DNA of 64,000 nucleotides, taken from NCBI GenBank assembly GCA_025455885.1, contig JALOLR010000006.1, forward strand, positions 101,884 to 165,883, written 5' to 3'. Source of the DNA: Acidimicrobiales bacterium. GTDB lineage: Bacteria > Actinomycetota > Acidimicrobiia > Acidimicrobiales > Acidimicrobilacustridaceae. The translations under genes and the position numbers were made by a program. The notes below the pieces were generated by a model. It saw nothing but the letters and a program-made list of their open reading frames with translations, was not told the DNA's origin and searched no databases. Positions 56,148 through 64,000 of this stretch are shown piece by piece (position 1 is the stretch's first letter; each line of letters opens with the position of its first letter).

Positions 56148-56990
56148 TCACTCGCCGGTGGGGACCGGGCCCCTGGCGACCAGGGCGTCGTGGCCGATGA
56201 CCGGCTCGATGAACGAGGTGAAGAGCGGGCCCCGACGCAGGTGGTGGCCTCCGTCGCAGTTGATGGCCGTGCCGGTGATCCAGCGGGCCTCGTCGGAGAG
56301 CAGGAACCGCACCAGGTTCGCCACGTCCTCGGGTTCGCCCACGTCGCCGAGCGGGGTCTGCTCGATGTAGCTGTCGTACACCTCTCCGTCTCGGGGGATG
56401 CCCTCCATGATCTCGGTGGAGATGAACCCCGGGCGCACGGCGTTGAAGCGCACCTTCACCTCCCCGTACTCGTCGGCGGCGTTCTTCATCATCTCCTCGA
56501 TGCCGGCCTTGGCCACGGTGTAGGCGCCGAACATCACGTGGGTGCGGTGCCCGGCCAGTGACGACATGCCGACGAACGAACCGCCTCCGGCGGCGACCAT
56601 GTGGGGTACGGCGTGCTTGACCGACAGCATGGTGCCGAGGACGTTGAGGTGCAGGACGCGGAGGAACTCGTCGGTGTCCTGGAGGTGGTACGGGCCCATC
56701 CCGCCGCCGCCGCCGGCGTTGGCGACGAACCCGTCGAGGCGCCCGAAGGCGTCGATGTGCCCGGTCACGAGCGCGGCGACGTCGTCCTCGACCGTGACGT
56801 CGGTGACCTGGTGGCGGACCGTGCCCGGTGCGCCCGTCGCGGCGATCCGGGCGACCACGTCGGTGAGCCGACTCTCGGTGCGGCCACAGATCGTGACGGC
56901 CACCCCGTCGGCGGCGAGGCGCTGGGCGCAGGCGGCGCCGATGCCGGTGCCGCCCCCCGTGACGATGGCGGTACGAGACGCGTCAGACAT
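56148..56990 (-). CDS. SDR family oxidoreductase
   Basis: 280 residues. TGGGTGIGAACAQRLA, ICGRTESRL (basic end of beta-2, NADP-like), VANAGGGGGMGPY and Ser/Tyr/Lys in GMSSLAGHRT and YTVAKAGIEEMMK. The ATG at 56990 is selected by the cofactor motif position; the extra upstream residues are low complexity. It has the longer C-terminal extension HHLRRGPLFTSFIEPVIGHD. It is located between the amidohydrolase and LLM genes, all on the minus strand. Confidence 0.9.
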   Translation of the reverse strand: MSDASRTAIVTGGGTGIGAACAQRLAADGVAVTICGRTESRLTDVVARIAATGAPGTVRHQVTDVTVEDDVAALVTGHIDAFGRLDGFVANAGGGGGMGPYHLQDTDEFLRVLHLNVLGTMLSVKHAVPHMVAAGGGSFVGMSSLAGHRTHVMFGAYTVAKAGIEEMMKNAADEYGEVKVRFNAVRPGFISTEIMEGIPRDGEVYDSYIEQTPLGDVGEPEDVANLVRFLLSDEARWITGTAINCDGGHHLRRGPLFTSFIEPVIGHDALVARGPVPTGE

Positions 56991-57066
56991 GGATGGAGTT
57001 CCCCTTGGTCGTTCGATGGGTGTGCCGGGCGGCCCCGGCACCTTAGGTTGGCCCGGGAGGGCCGGC

Positions 57067-58815
57067 TCAGCGGGCCCCGCGCACCAGGCGTCCGGGCCGG
57101 GCGCCGGTGTCGACGCCGTCGCGGCGGGTGACGACACCGCTCACGATGGTGTGCGTGTAGCCCGTCGCTCCCTGGAGCATCCGCTTGCCGTCGGCGGGCA
57201 GGTCGTAGGCCATGTAGGGCCGACCGACGTCGATCGCATCCATGTCGATCACGTTGATGTCGGCCTTCTTGCCCTCGGCCAGCACGCCCCGGTCGTTCAG
57301 CCCGAAGAGCGTCGCGGTGTCGTGGGACTGCTTCTTGACGACGAACTCGAGGGGCAGGCCCTCGCCGCGGGTGCGGCCCTTGGCCCAGAACGACAGCAGG
57401 TAGGTGGGGTAGGAGGCGTCGCAGATCAGCCCGCAGTGGGCGCCGCCGTCGGAGAGGCCGGCCACGCCGGCCGGGTGGAGCAGCATCTCGCGGACGGCGT
57501 CCTGGTTGCCGTGGCTGTAGTTGAAGAACGGCACCATGAGCATCGCCGTCGCGTCGTGCTCGCAGTACAGGTCGTAGAGGACCTCGAAGGGGTCCCGACC
57601 CTGGGCCTCGGCGAGCGCCGCGACGGTGCGGTCCGGCGTGGGCTCGTAGTCGACCGGCGAGCCGAGCGGGTAGGTGCGCGGCAGCATCCCCTGGGCGAGC
57701 TTGTTCATCCCGTCGAACAGCACGTTCGGGTCGGCGGGCAGGTCGGTCTCGGAGAGGATGGCGGCCTTCACCGAGGGCTTCATCAGCTCGGCGGCGAGCT
57801 CGGCGGGGCCGAGCCGGGCGGCGAGCTCGACGTAGGTGGGGCGCTTGGCAAAGGCGTGGTGGCCGGCGAAGCCCAACAGCATGCCGAACGGGCGGGCGGC
57901 CACCTGCGGGTAGATGGGCGAGCCGGCCTCGTGGGCGGCCATCGATTCGGACATGATCTCGCGCCACAGCTCGGGCGCCGGGTCGACCTGGATGAGGGCG
58001 AAGGACACGGGCCGGTCGATCTCGGCGGCGAGGCGGCGCATCCACTCGACCTCGGTCTTGGGGGCCACGAGGTCCTCGCCGGCGGCGCCCATTGGCGCGA
58101 GCTCGAACACGGACTGGCCGCCCGCGGCCATGGCCCGGCCGAGGCCGAACAGCTCGTCCTCGGCGGCGAAGGTGCCGGGGACGGGCTCGCCGTTCATGGC
58201 CCGGTGGCCGAGGGTGCGCGAGGTGGAGAAGCCGAGCGCCCCGGCCTCGATGGCCTCGGTGACGTGCTTGGCCATCAGGTCGATGTCCTCGGGGGAGGCC
58301 GGCTCGTTGCGCGAGCCACGGTCGCCCATCACGTAGGTGCGCACGCTGCCGTGGGCGATCTGCACGCCGAAGTCGACGGCCAGCTCGCGGCTCTCGAGCT
58401 TGTCGAGGTAGCCCGGGAAGCTCTCCCAGCCCCAGGTCATCCCGGCGTGCAGCGCGGTGCCCGGGATGTCCTCGACGCCCTCCATGAGCTCGATCAGCTC
58501 GGTCTCGCCGCCGGGGTGCACGGGCGCGAAGCCCACGCCGCAGTTGCCGCTGACCAAGGTGGTGACGCCGTGGGCGCTCGACGGCTCGAGCAGGTCGTCC
58601 CAGGTGACCTGGCCGTCGTAGTGGGTGTGGATGTCGACGAAGCCGGGGGCCACGATCCGGCCGGTGGCGTCGATGGTCTCGACGGCGTCGCCGGTGAGGC
58701 CGCCGCCCCGCTGCACGGCCACGATCCGGCCGTCCTTCACGGCGACGTCGCCGACGAAGCGCTCTGCGCCGGTGCCGTCGACGATGGTGCCGCCGGTGAT
58801 CTTCAGGTCGTACAT
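57067..58815 (-). CDS. Amidohydrolase family protein, N-acyl-D-amino-acid deacylase-like
   Basis: 582 residues, D-aminoacylase/DAN subfamily of the amidohydrolase superfamily. [20 protein letters not shown], metal His-x-His in [15 protein letters not shown], the Cys of [11 protein letters not shown] (metal ligand of D-aminoacylases), and [20 protein letters not shown] with the catalytic Asp. The start at ATG 58815 is placed at the conserved MYDLKI. A -10-like TAGGGT lies 40 bases upstream. It is divergent from the monooxygenase gene. The substrate may be a D-acyl amino acid or an unrelated amide or lactam. Confidence 0.9.
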   Translation of the reverse strand: MYDLKITGGTIVDGTGAERFVGDVAVKDGRIVAVQRGGGLTGDAVETIDATGRIVAPGFVDIHTHYDGQVTWDDLLEPSSAHGVTTLVSGNCGVGFAPVHPGGETELIELMEGVEDIPGTALHAGMTWGWESFPGYLDKLESRELAVDFGVQIAHGSVRTYVMGDRGSRNEPASPEDIDLMAKHVTEAIEAGALGFSTSRTLGHRAMNGEPVPGTFAAEDELFGLGRAMAAGGQSVFELAPMGAAGEDLVAPKTEVEWMRRLAAEIDRPVSFALIQVDPAPELWREIMSESMAAHEAGSPIYPQVAARPFGMLLGFAGHHAFAKRPTYVELAARLGPAELAAELMKPSVKAAILSETDLPADPNVLFDGMNKLAQGMLPRTYPLGSPVDYEPTPDRTVAALAEAQGRDPFEVLYDLYCEHDATAMLMVPFFNYSHGNQDAVREMLLHPAGVAGLSDGGAHCGLICDASYPTYLLSFWAKGRTRGEGLPLEFVVKKQSHDTATLFGLNDRGVLAEGKKADINVIDMDAIDVGRPYMAYDLPADGKRMLQGATGYTHTIVSGVVTRRDGVDTGARPGRLVRGAR

Positions 58816-58967
58816 GGGTGCCTCCCGAGACGTGTCTGGCGTCACCCTAGAGGATCCCCTCGGCGGGCGGGTAGCGCTGTTACAGGAAGTGGTCTGCGTC
58901 TTTCCGGGCGTCGTTGCCGGCGCCGGCGGGGAGAAGGGAAGATGGGGCCGACCAGGGGGAGGACGAC

Positions 58968-60602
58968 ATGGCCCAGGAGCCGATCGACGTCGACGTGGTG
59001 GTGGTCGGAGCGGGCTTCGCGGGGATGTACCTGCTGCACCGCCTGCGCGGCCAGGGGCTGCGGGTGCAGGTCGTCGAGGCGGCCGGCGACGTTGGTGGCA
59101 CCTGGTGGTGGAACCGTTATCCCGGTGCCCGCTGCGACATCGAGTCGATGGACTACTCCTACTCGTTCTCCCCGGAGCTCGAACAGGAGTGGGACTGGAC
59201 CGAGCGCTACGCCACCCAGCCCGAGATCCTGGCCTACGCCGAGCACGTCGCCGACCGCTTCAACCTGCGTCGTGACATCCGCTTCGAGACACGCGTGACG
59301 GCCGCGACGTGGCACGGCGACGCCGCCCGATGGTCTGTGGCCACCGACCGGGGCGACAGCTACGTGACCCGGTTCCTGATCATGGCCGTGGGCTGTCTCT
59401 CGGCGGCCAAGCTCCCCGAGATCGACGGCATCGACAGCTTCGCGGGGTCGACCTACCACACCGGCCACTGGCCCCACGAGGGCGTCGACTTCGCCGGACA
59501 GCGGGTGGGCGTGATCGGGACGGGCTCGTCGGGCATCCAGTGCATCCCGCCCATCGCCGAGCAGGCCGCGCACCTGACGGTCTTCCAGCGCACCCCCAAC
59601 TTCGCCGTCCCGGCCAAGAACGCTCCCCTGGACCCGGCCTTCGTGGCCGAGCGCAAGGCCCACTACCGAGCCCACCGCGAGACGCTGCGCACGCTCACGC
59701 GGGGAGGCGTGGTGGTGCCCGAACCGACCGCGTCGGCAAGCCAGGTCGACGAGGCGACCCGGGAGGAGGGCTTCCGGGCGGGCTGGGAGTCGGGGCTGCT
59801 CTTCGGGCTCCTCGGTTCGTTCGACGACCTGATGCTGGACCGCGAGTCCAACGCCATGGCCGTCGACTACACCCGGCGTCGCATCGCCGAGATCGTCGAC
59901 GATCCCGAGGTGGCCGCGAAGCTCACGCCGAGCACCTATCCCTTCGGGGCCAAGCGGGTCTGCCTCGACACCGGGTACTACGCCACCTACAACCGGCCGA
60001 ACGTCACGCTCGTCGACCTCCAGGAGACCCCGATCGAGGCCATCATCCCGACGGGCGTGCGCACGACGGCGGGCGACCACGACCTCGACGCCCTGGTGTT
60101 CGCCACCGGCTTTGACGCCATGACCGGCGCGCTGCTGGCGCCCGACATCCGCGGCGTCGGTGGGCAGACGTTGCGCGACGCCTGGGTGGCCGGCCCCCGC
60201 ACCTACCTGGGCCTGGCCACGGCCGGGTTCCCGAACCTGTTCATGATCACCGGGCCCGGGTCGCCCTCGGTGCTCACCAACATGCTCGTGTCGATCGAGC
60301 AGCACGTGGAATGGGTCGCCGATTGCATCGCCGCGATGGACACCGACGGCTGGGCGACCATCGAAGCCGACCGCCCGGCCCAGGACGAGTGGGTCGACCA
60401 CGTGAACGAGCTGGCGTCCTACACGCTCTTCGGCGAGGGGAACTCCTGGTACCTGGGTGCCAACGTTCCCGGCAAGCCCCGGGTGTTCATGCCCTACCTG
60501 GGTGGGGTGGCCGGGTACCGCCAGATCTGTGACGGGGTGGTGGCCGACGGCTACCGGGGCTTCGTGCGCACCCGCGCCGCGTCGGCGGCCCCCGCCGGTT
60601 GA
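58968..60602 (+). CDS. Baeyer-Villiger monooxygenase (cyclohexanone / steroid monooxygenase type)
   Basis: 544 residues, type I BVMO using FAD and NADPH. GAGFAG at residues 14-19, the BVMO fingerprint FAGSTYHTGHWP at 158-169, and the second Rossmann GTGSSG at 184-189. It converts ketones to esters or lactones. MESMDY-like DIESMDYSYSF, GGTWWWNRYPGARCD and PFGAKRVCLDTGYY are typical of CHMO-like enzymes. ATG at 58968 behind GGGGGAGGACGAC. Downstream is a convergent P450. Probable alicyclic ketone or sterol catabolism; substrate not known. Confidence 0.95.
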   Translation: MAQEPIDVDVVVVGAGFAGMYLLHRLRGQGLRVQVVEAAGDVGGTWWWNRYPGARCDIESMDYSYSFSPELEQEWDWTERYATQPEILAYAEHVADRFNLRRDIRFETRVTAATWHGDAARWSVATDRGDSYVTRFLIMAVGCLSAAKLPEIDGIDSFAGSTYHTGHWPHEGVDFAGQRVGVIGTGSSGIQCIPPIAEQAAHLTVFQRTPNFAVPAKNAPLDPAFVAERKAHYRAHRETLRTLTRGGVVVPEPTASASQVDEATREEGFRAGWESGLLFGLLGSFDDLMLDRESNAMAVDYTRRRIAEIVDDPEVAAKLTPSTYPFGAKRVCLDTGYYATYNRPNVTLVDLQETPIEAIIPTGVRTTAGDHDLDALVFATGFDAMTGALLAPDIRGVGGQTLRDAWVAGPRTYLGLATAGFPNLFMITGPGSPSVLTNMLVSIEQHVEWVADCIAAMDTDGWATIEADRPAQDEWVDHVNELASYTLFGEGNSWYLGANVPGKPRVFMPYLGGVAGYRQICDGVVADGYRGFVRTRAASAAPAG

Positions 60603-60627
60603 CGGGCGCCGCCGACCGGCGGACGGG

Positions 60628-61896
60628 TCAGACCGTGGCGAGCGGGGCCGGGTTGCGGCGGGCGCCGGCGGTGTAGGTGACCGGCATGTGCTTCACGCCG
60701 CCGATGAAGTTCGAGCGGAGCATGTCGACGTCGCCGGCGAGGGCCATGTCGGGGATGCGCTCGAGGATCTCTCGGAAGATGAGCTTGAGCTCCATGCGGG
60801 CCAGGTTGGCGCCGAGGCAGAAGTGCTGGCCGCCGCCGCCGAAGGCGATGTGCTCCGAGGCGTTGGAGCGCTCGATGTCGAAGCGGAACGGGTCGTCGAA
60901 GACGGCCTCGTCGCGGTCGGCGGAGATGTGCCAGATCACGACCTTGTCGCCCTCGGCGATCTCCTGGCCGCCGAGCTCGGTGTCGGCGGTGGCGGTGCGC
61001 CGGAAGTGGTACACGGGCGTGGCCCAGCGCAGGATCTCCTCGATGGCGTTGTCGAGCTTGCCGTCCATGTCGTCGCGCAGGGCGGCGTACTGCTCGGGGT
61101 TCTGCATGAGCGCCCACATGCCCCACGACGTGGTGTTCCGGGTGGTCTCGTTGCCGGCCACGGTGAGCAGCATCATGAACATGTCGAACTCGAGCTCGGA
61201 GAGCTTCTCGCCCTCGATCTCGGCGTTCAGGAGCTTCGTGACGATGTCGTCACGGGGATCGCTCTTGCGCTGCTTGCCGAGCTCGTTGACGTACATGAAC
61301 AGCTCGCCGGAGGCGGCGGCGCCGTCCTCCCCGGCGTACTCGGGGTCGTCGATGCCGATCATGCGGTTCGACCAGTCGAAGAGGAGCTTGCGGTCCTCCT
61401 GGGGCACTCCCATGATCTCGGCGATGGCCTGGAGCGGCAGCTCGGAGGCGAGGTCGACGACGAAGTCGCAGGACCCCCGCTCGATGATGTTGTCGACGAT
61501 GAGGATCGCCCGGTGCTCGAGGTACTTCTCGATCAGGCCGATCATGCGGGGGGTGAACCCCTTGTTGACCAGCAACCGGTAGCGGGTGTGCTTGGGCGGG
61601 TCCATGTAGAGCATCATCAGCCCGCGGGGGTCGGTGCCCGAGCTGGTCTCGTACTCGTCGGGGGTGAGGATCGAGATGCCCCCGATCTCGGAGGAGTAGA
61701 GGCCGGTGTCGCGGTTGACCGTGACGAGATCCTTGTGGCTCGCCACGTTCCAGAACCCGGCCGCGCCGGGGAGGTTGTGGTCCTGCCAGGCGACGGGGGC
61801 CTCGGCGCGGAGCCTGGTGAACATCTCGTGGTGCTCGAGCCGGCGGAAGCGGTCGAGGTCGAGCAGGTCGATTCCCTCGGGTACGACGGTACGCAT
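60628..61896 (-). CDS. Cytochrome P450 (CYP124/125/142-like)
   Basis: 422 residues. I-helix LLTVAGNETTRNTTSWG (acid/alcohol pair), ExxR in EEILRW and the heme loop AFGGGGQHFCLGANLARMEL with Cys360. The N-terminal opening DLLDLDRFRRLEHHEMFTRLR and DPPKHTRYRLLVNKGFTPR are like the mycobacterial sterol/fatty-acid P450 group, which attacks terminal or C26 methyl groups. A redox partner is not encoded nearby. -10-like TAGAGT is on the minus strand (complement of 61957-61962). It is convergent with the BVMO gene, 25 bases apart. Confidence 0.94.
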   Translation of the reverse strand: MRTVVPEGIDLLDLDRFRRLEHHEMFTRLRAEAPVAWQDHNLPGAAGFWNVASHKDLVTVNRDTGLYSSEIGGISILTPDEYETSSGTDPRGLMMLYMDPPKHTRYRLLVNKGFTPRMIGLIEKYLEHRAILIVDNIIERGSCDFVVDLASELPLQAIAEIMGVPQEDRKLLFDWSNRMIGIDDPEYAGEDGAAASGELFMYVNELGKQRKSDPRDDIVTKLLNAEIEGEKLSELEFDMFMMLLTVAGNETTRNTTSWGMWALMQNPEQYAALRDDMDGKLDNAIEEILRWATPVYHFRRTATADTELGGQEIAEGDKVVIWHISADRDEAVFDDPFRFDIERSNASEHIAFGGGGQHFCLGANLARMELKLIFREILERIPDMALAGDVDMLRSNFIGGVKHMPVTYTAGARRNPAPLATV

Positions 61897-62028
61897 GGTT
61901 CCCCCTGTGAGCCGACCGGGCCGGGGCGCTGGCGGTCGGGACGGTGACGTGCGCCAACTCTAACGCTCGTTCGGCGCCGGTTCGGCCCGGTCCCGCGGGC
62001 AGGGCCCTGACCTGCGCCGGCCCGACCT

Positions 62029-63477
62029 CTAGAAGGTGAAGACCGTCTCCGGGGAGTCGGTGTCGCCGAGGCTCCCCGAGCTGCCGCCGGCGGGGACGCC
62101 GTTCACGAAGACCTGGAGGGAGTAGTCGCACGCCGACGACGAGTACCCGCCCAGGTTGCGGACGAAGGCGGTGTAGGTGCCGCGTGGCGCGGCGCCCGCC
62201 GGCCAGAAGACGTTCTCCACGTGGGTGCCCGTCTCGCCGGCGTCGGGGATGTCGTCGACGTCGAGCTGTCCGCCCGAGGGGGAGGTGGGATCCCCATAGG
62301 AGATCTCGAACCCCGTCGGGTCGATGACGTGCAGGTCGAGGTCGCAGTCACCGGTCCACGTGAGCGTGACCCGCACGTCACCCGTCCCGAGCGGCACGGG
62401 CGTCACGGGCGGTGCGGTCGCCGGGGGTGCGGTCGCCGGCGGGGCCGTGGCCGGAGGTGTCGTGGCCGGCGGGGTCGTGGTGGGCGGCTCCGCGCCGACT
62501 GGGACGTCGGTCCCCTCCGAGCCCGGGGTCCGTTCGATGGTCCCCGTGCCCGTGAGGTTCACCAGAACGAAGACGTCGATCTGCACGGTCGACTGGTTGA
62601 CCACCACGATCGTGGCGGGATTGAACCCGGGCCAGCGGGTGCCGGTGTAGACAGGCGTCGTCGACACGGCCTGGGGCGGGGTGAGCGGGTTCCCGCAGTT
62701 GCACTTGATCCGCGGGACGCCGTAGCGGTCGACCATGACCGCCGTGCCGGCCTGCAGGACGGCCTGGCGCGGGGTGGCCCGGCCGTTGCGGTACCCGTAG
62801 TTCGTGACGCGGGTGTCGTTGGCCAGCGTGACCGAGGTGAGCTCGCGGATGTACTGGGGCAGCTGGGCGGTGCTCACCGTCGTCCCTCCGCTCCAGCGCA
62901 GGGCGGGGTCACGGTTGAGGGCGTTGACGAACGCCGATGCCAGCGACGGGTTCGCGGCGAGGAAGGCGATCTGGCCCTCCGGGTCGCAGCGACCACCGTC
63001 GAGCGACCCGCCGTACAGGCCGCGCTCGCCGCCGTTGACCGTGCGGGTGGCGACGGTGGCCGGTGCGGTCGTGGCCTGGGGGGCGGGGGTGGTCGCCGAG
63101 ACCGGGATCACGGGGCCGGGGAGGGACCCGAACGGGTCCTGGCCCGTGCTCCCCGCCTCCTCGAGGAAGATCTCCCCGGATGCGGTCTCGTCGTCGTCCA
63201 GGACGACGAAGGCCACGACGGCGCTGGTGACGAGGGCCATCACCGCGACGACGGCGACGATGATCAGCAGCACCGGCGAGCGGCGCGCCGGGGGCGGCGT
63301 CGCCGGCGGGGGCTGCCACCCGCCGGGCGGCTGGGGTGGGCCGCCTCCCCAGCCCGGTGGCGGCGCCTGCGGGGGACCCGGGGGGACCGGCGGGGGGGAC
63401 CAGCCGCCCGCCGGGGGGGTGGGGGGCGGAGGGGGCGAACCCGGACCGCCGGGGGGTGGGGGAGGAAGAGTGCTCAT
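62029..63477 (-). CDS. Membrane-anchored DUF6777-like / DUF2135 (YfaP-like) protein
   Basis: 482 residues. A cytosolic Pro/Gly-rich N-terminus (residues 1-85), one membrane helix at about 88-110 (VLLIIVAVVAVMALVTSAVVAFVVL), and then an outside part. That part begins with a DUF6777-like domain (FLEEAGSTGQDPF, GLYGGSLDGGRCDPEGQI, RVTNYGYRNGRATPRQAVLQ, VDRYGVPRIKCNCGNPLTPP), followed by a linker of PPATAPP repeats and a C-terminal DUF2135-like beta domain (DVRVTLTWTGDCDLDLHVIDP, HVENVFWPAGAAPRGTYT). The ATG at 63477 follows AGAAGGGCAGTGCC; the 21 extra upstream residues are not needed. Role unknown, possibly envelope sensing. Confidence 0.82.
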   Translation of the reverse strand: MSTLPPPPPGGPGSPPPPPTPPAGGWSPPPVPPGPPQAPPPGWGGGPPQPPGGWQPPPATPPPARRSPVLLIIVAVVAVMALVTSAVVAFVVLDDDETASGEIFLEEAGSTGQDPFGSLPGPVIPVSATTPAPQATTAPATVATRTVNGGERGLYGGSLDGGRCDPEGQIAFLAANPSLASAFVNALNRDPALRWSGGTTVSTAQLPQYIRELTSVTLANDTRVTNYGYRNGRATPRQAVLQAGTAVMVDRYGVPRIKCNCGNPLTPPQAVSTTPVYTGTRWPGFNPATIVVVNQSTVQIDVFVLVNLTGTGTIERTPGSEGTDVPVGAEPPTTTPPATTPPATAPPATAPPATAPPVTPVPLGTGDVRVTLTWTGDCDLDLHVIDPTGFEISYGDPTSPSGGQLDVDDIPDAGETGTHVENVFWPAGAAPRGTYTAFVRNLGGYSSSACDYSLQVFVNGVPAGGSSGSLGDTDSPETVFTF

Positions 63478-63626
63478 GGCACTGCCCTTCTCGAGGCGTC
63501 GCTCTCGTGTCCACCATCCGTCGGGGTCGTGCGCTCGCACAGGGTCTTCGGTCAGTTCGCCCGGGTGCAGTCGGCCCGGCGCGGGCGGGGGGAATATCGT
63601 GCGGGGCAGACGACCAGGAGGCGGGC
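63478..63626. other. Divergent intergenic region before ppk2
   Basis: 149 bases between two divergent genes. It has TATCGT at 63595-63600 as a possible ppk2 -10 and AGGAGG near 63616 as ribosome binding site. A match to a pho box could not be made out. No further gene is visible. Confidence 0.5.
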
Positions 63627-64000
63627 GTGCCCGGCGACGACACCACCACGGCCGGGCCCACCCCGGCGCAGAAGCGCAAGGCGGTCCGGCGCTACCTCCT
63701 CGAGGAGGAGCTCAAGCCCTACCAGGCCGAGCTCTTGAAGCTGCAGGTGCACCTCGAGCAGCACCAGCGACGGATGATCGTGCTCTTCGAGGGGCGCGAC
63801 GCGGCCGGCAAGGGTGGGACCATCAGGCGGGTCACCCGGTACATGAACGAGAAGCACTACCGGGTCGTGGCCCTCGGCAAGCCCACCGAGGAGCAGCGCA
63901 CCCAGTGGTACTTCCAGCGCTACGTCGCCCAGTTCCCCCACGGCGGGGAGATGGTCCTGTTCGACCGGAGTTGGTACAACCGGGCGATGGTCGAGCCGGT
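63627..64000 (+). CDS. ppk2: Polyphosphate kinase 2 (5' part; cut by window edge)
   Basis: The first 124 codons of a PPK2 family kinase, which uses polyphosphate to phosphorylate nucleotides. The Walker A-type loop is FEGRDAAGKGGTI and the next motif is FDRSWYNRAMVEPV, with catalytic Asp and Arg. EEELKPYQAELLKLQVHLEQ precedes it. GTG at 63627 follows CCAGGAGGCGGGC. The frame is open at the window end. The class (ADP- or AMP-using) cannot be told before the rest is seen. Confidence 0.95.
   Translation, partial: MPGDDTTTAGPTPAQKRKAVRRYLLEEELKPYQAELLKLQVHLEQHQRRMIVLFEGRDAAGKGGTIRRVTRYMNEKHYRVVALGKPTEEQRTQWYFQRYVAQFPHGGEMVLFDRSWYNRAMVEP

Overview
The window is a GC-rich (about 70 %), densely packed, mostly operonic piece of an actinobacterial chromosome. 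A mycobacterial-type SerC, two DUF222/HNH (13E12-like) endonuclease genes with LexA-like sites, a luciferase-like monooxygenase of F420 type, a GluRS gene followed by tRNA-Gln(CUG), many GTG starts and a strong leaderless-mRNA signature fit Actinomycetota. The anchor-domain exoprotein and general style suggest Acidimicrobiia, but the class is an inference. No rRNA, CRISPR, insertion sequence or prophage was seen. No stretch over 300 bases lacks a gene or leader; the longest gaps are described as features.

1-34 kb is an anabolic block for branched-chain amino acids plus serine and homocysteine. It starts with the 3' end of ilvD and two exported proteins (753-4093). Then come ilvB-ilvN-ilvC (4347-7708), a first SOS-type HNH gene facing an AlkD-like repair gene, a ferritin-like hydrolase, an aldo/keto reductase, metY, two SDRs, serC facing away from a class I aminotransferase gene, an S9 peptidase, serA, leuA, leuD-leuC (minus strand), a divergent IclR regulator, ppx/gppA, an alpha/beta hydrolase with greA (minus strand), and leuB-ilvE-cimA. 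Together they encode nearly the whole Val/Leu/Ile pathway, with citramalate synthase giving a threonine-independent route to isoleucine.

The regulation is the most striking part. Each of the three plus-strand operons has a short leader peptide followed by a terminator hairpin. ilvB has MRPTDTTVSSLVVLR, leuA has MSAVPTPFELLLM and leuB has MSCALPTPVAIIR. The control codons (Leu/Val, Leu, Val/Ile) match the products of each operon. leuCD instead shares its promoter region with the IclR-type gene across a 19-bp imperfect palindrome. Several of these transcripts, and those of HNH1, HNH2, alkD, greA and gltX, appear leaderless, with a TANNNT-like -10 box ending 6-7 nt before the start codon.

34-41 kb is mixed housekeeping: an L,D-transpeptidase lipoprotein, gltX with an overlapping divergent promoter, a YdcF protein, tRNA-Gln with a perfect terminator, a geranylgeranyl-reductase-like flavoprotein, a coiled-coil M15 peptidase, an SDR and an NTF2-like protein, then a START-like gene remnant. 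41-62 kb is accessory and probably catabolic: alpha/beta hydrolases, the second SOS-type HNH gene, flavin reductase, APH-like kinase, old yellow enzyme, alpha-KG dioxygenase, several SDRs, LLM oxidoreductase, D-aminoacylase-like amidohydrolase, Baeyer-Villiger monooxygenase and P450. It also holds an unusual 876-residue phosphodiesterase/glycosyltransferase fusion. The window closes with a DUF6777/DUF2135-like membrane protein and the 5' end of ppk2.
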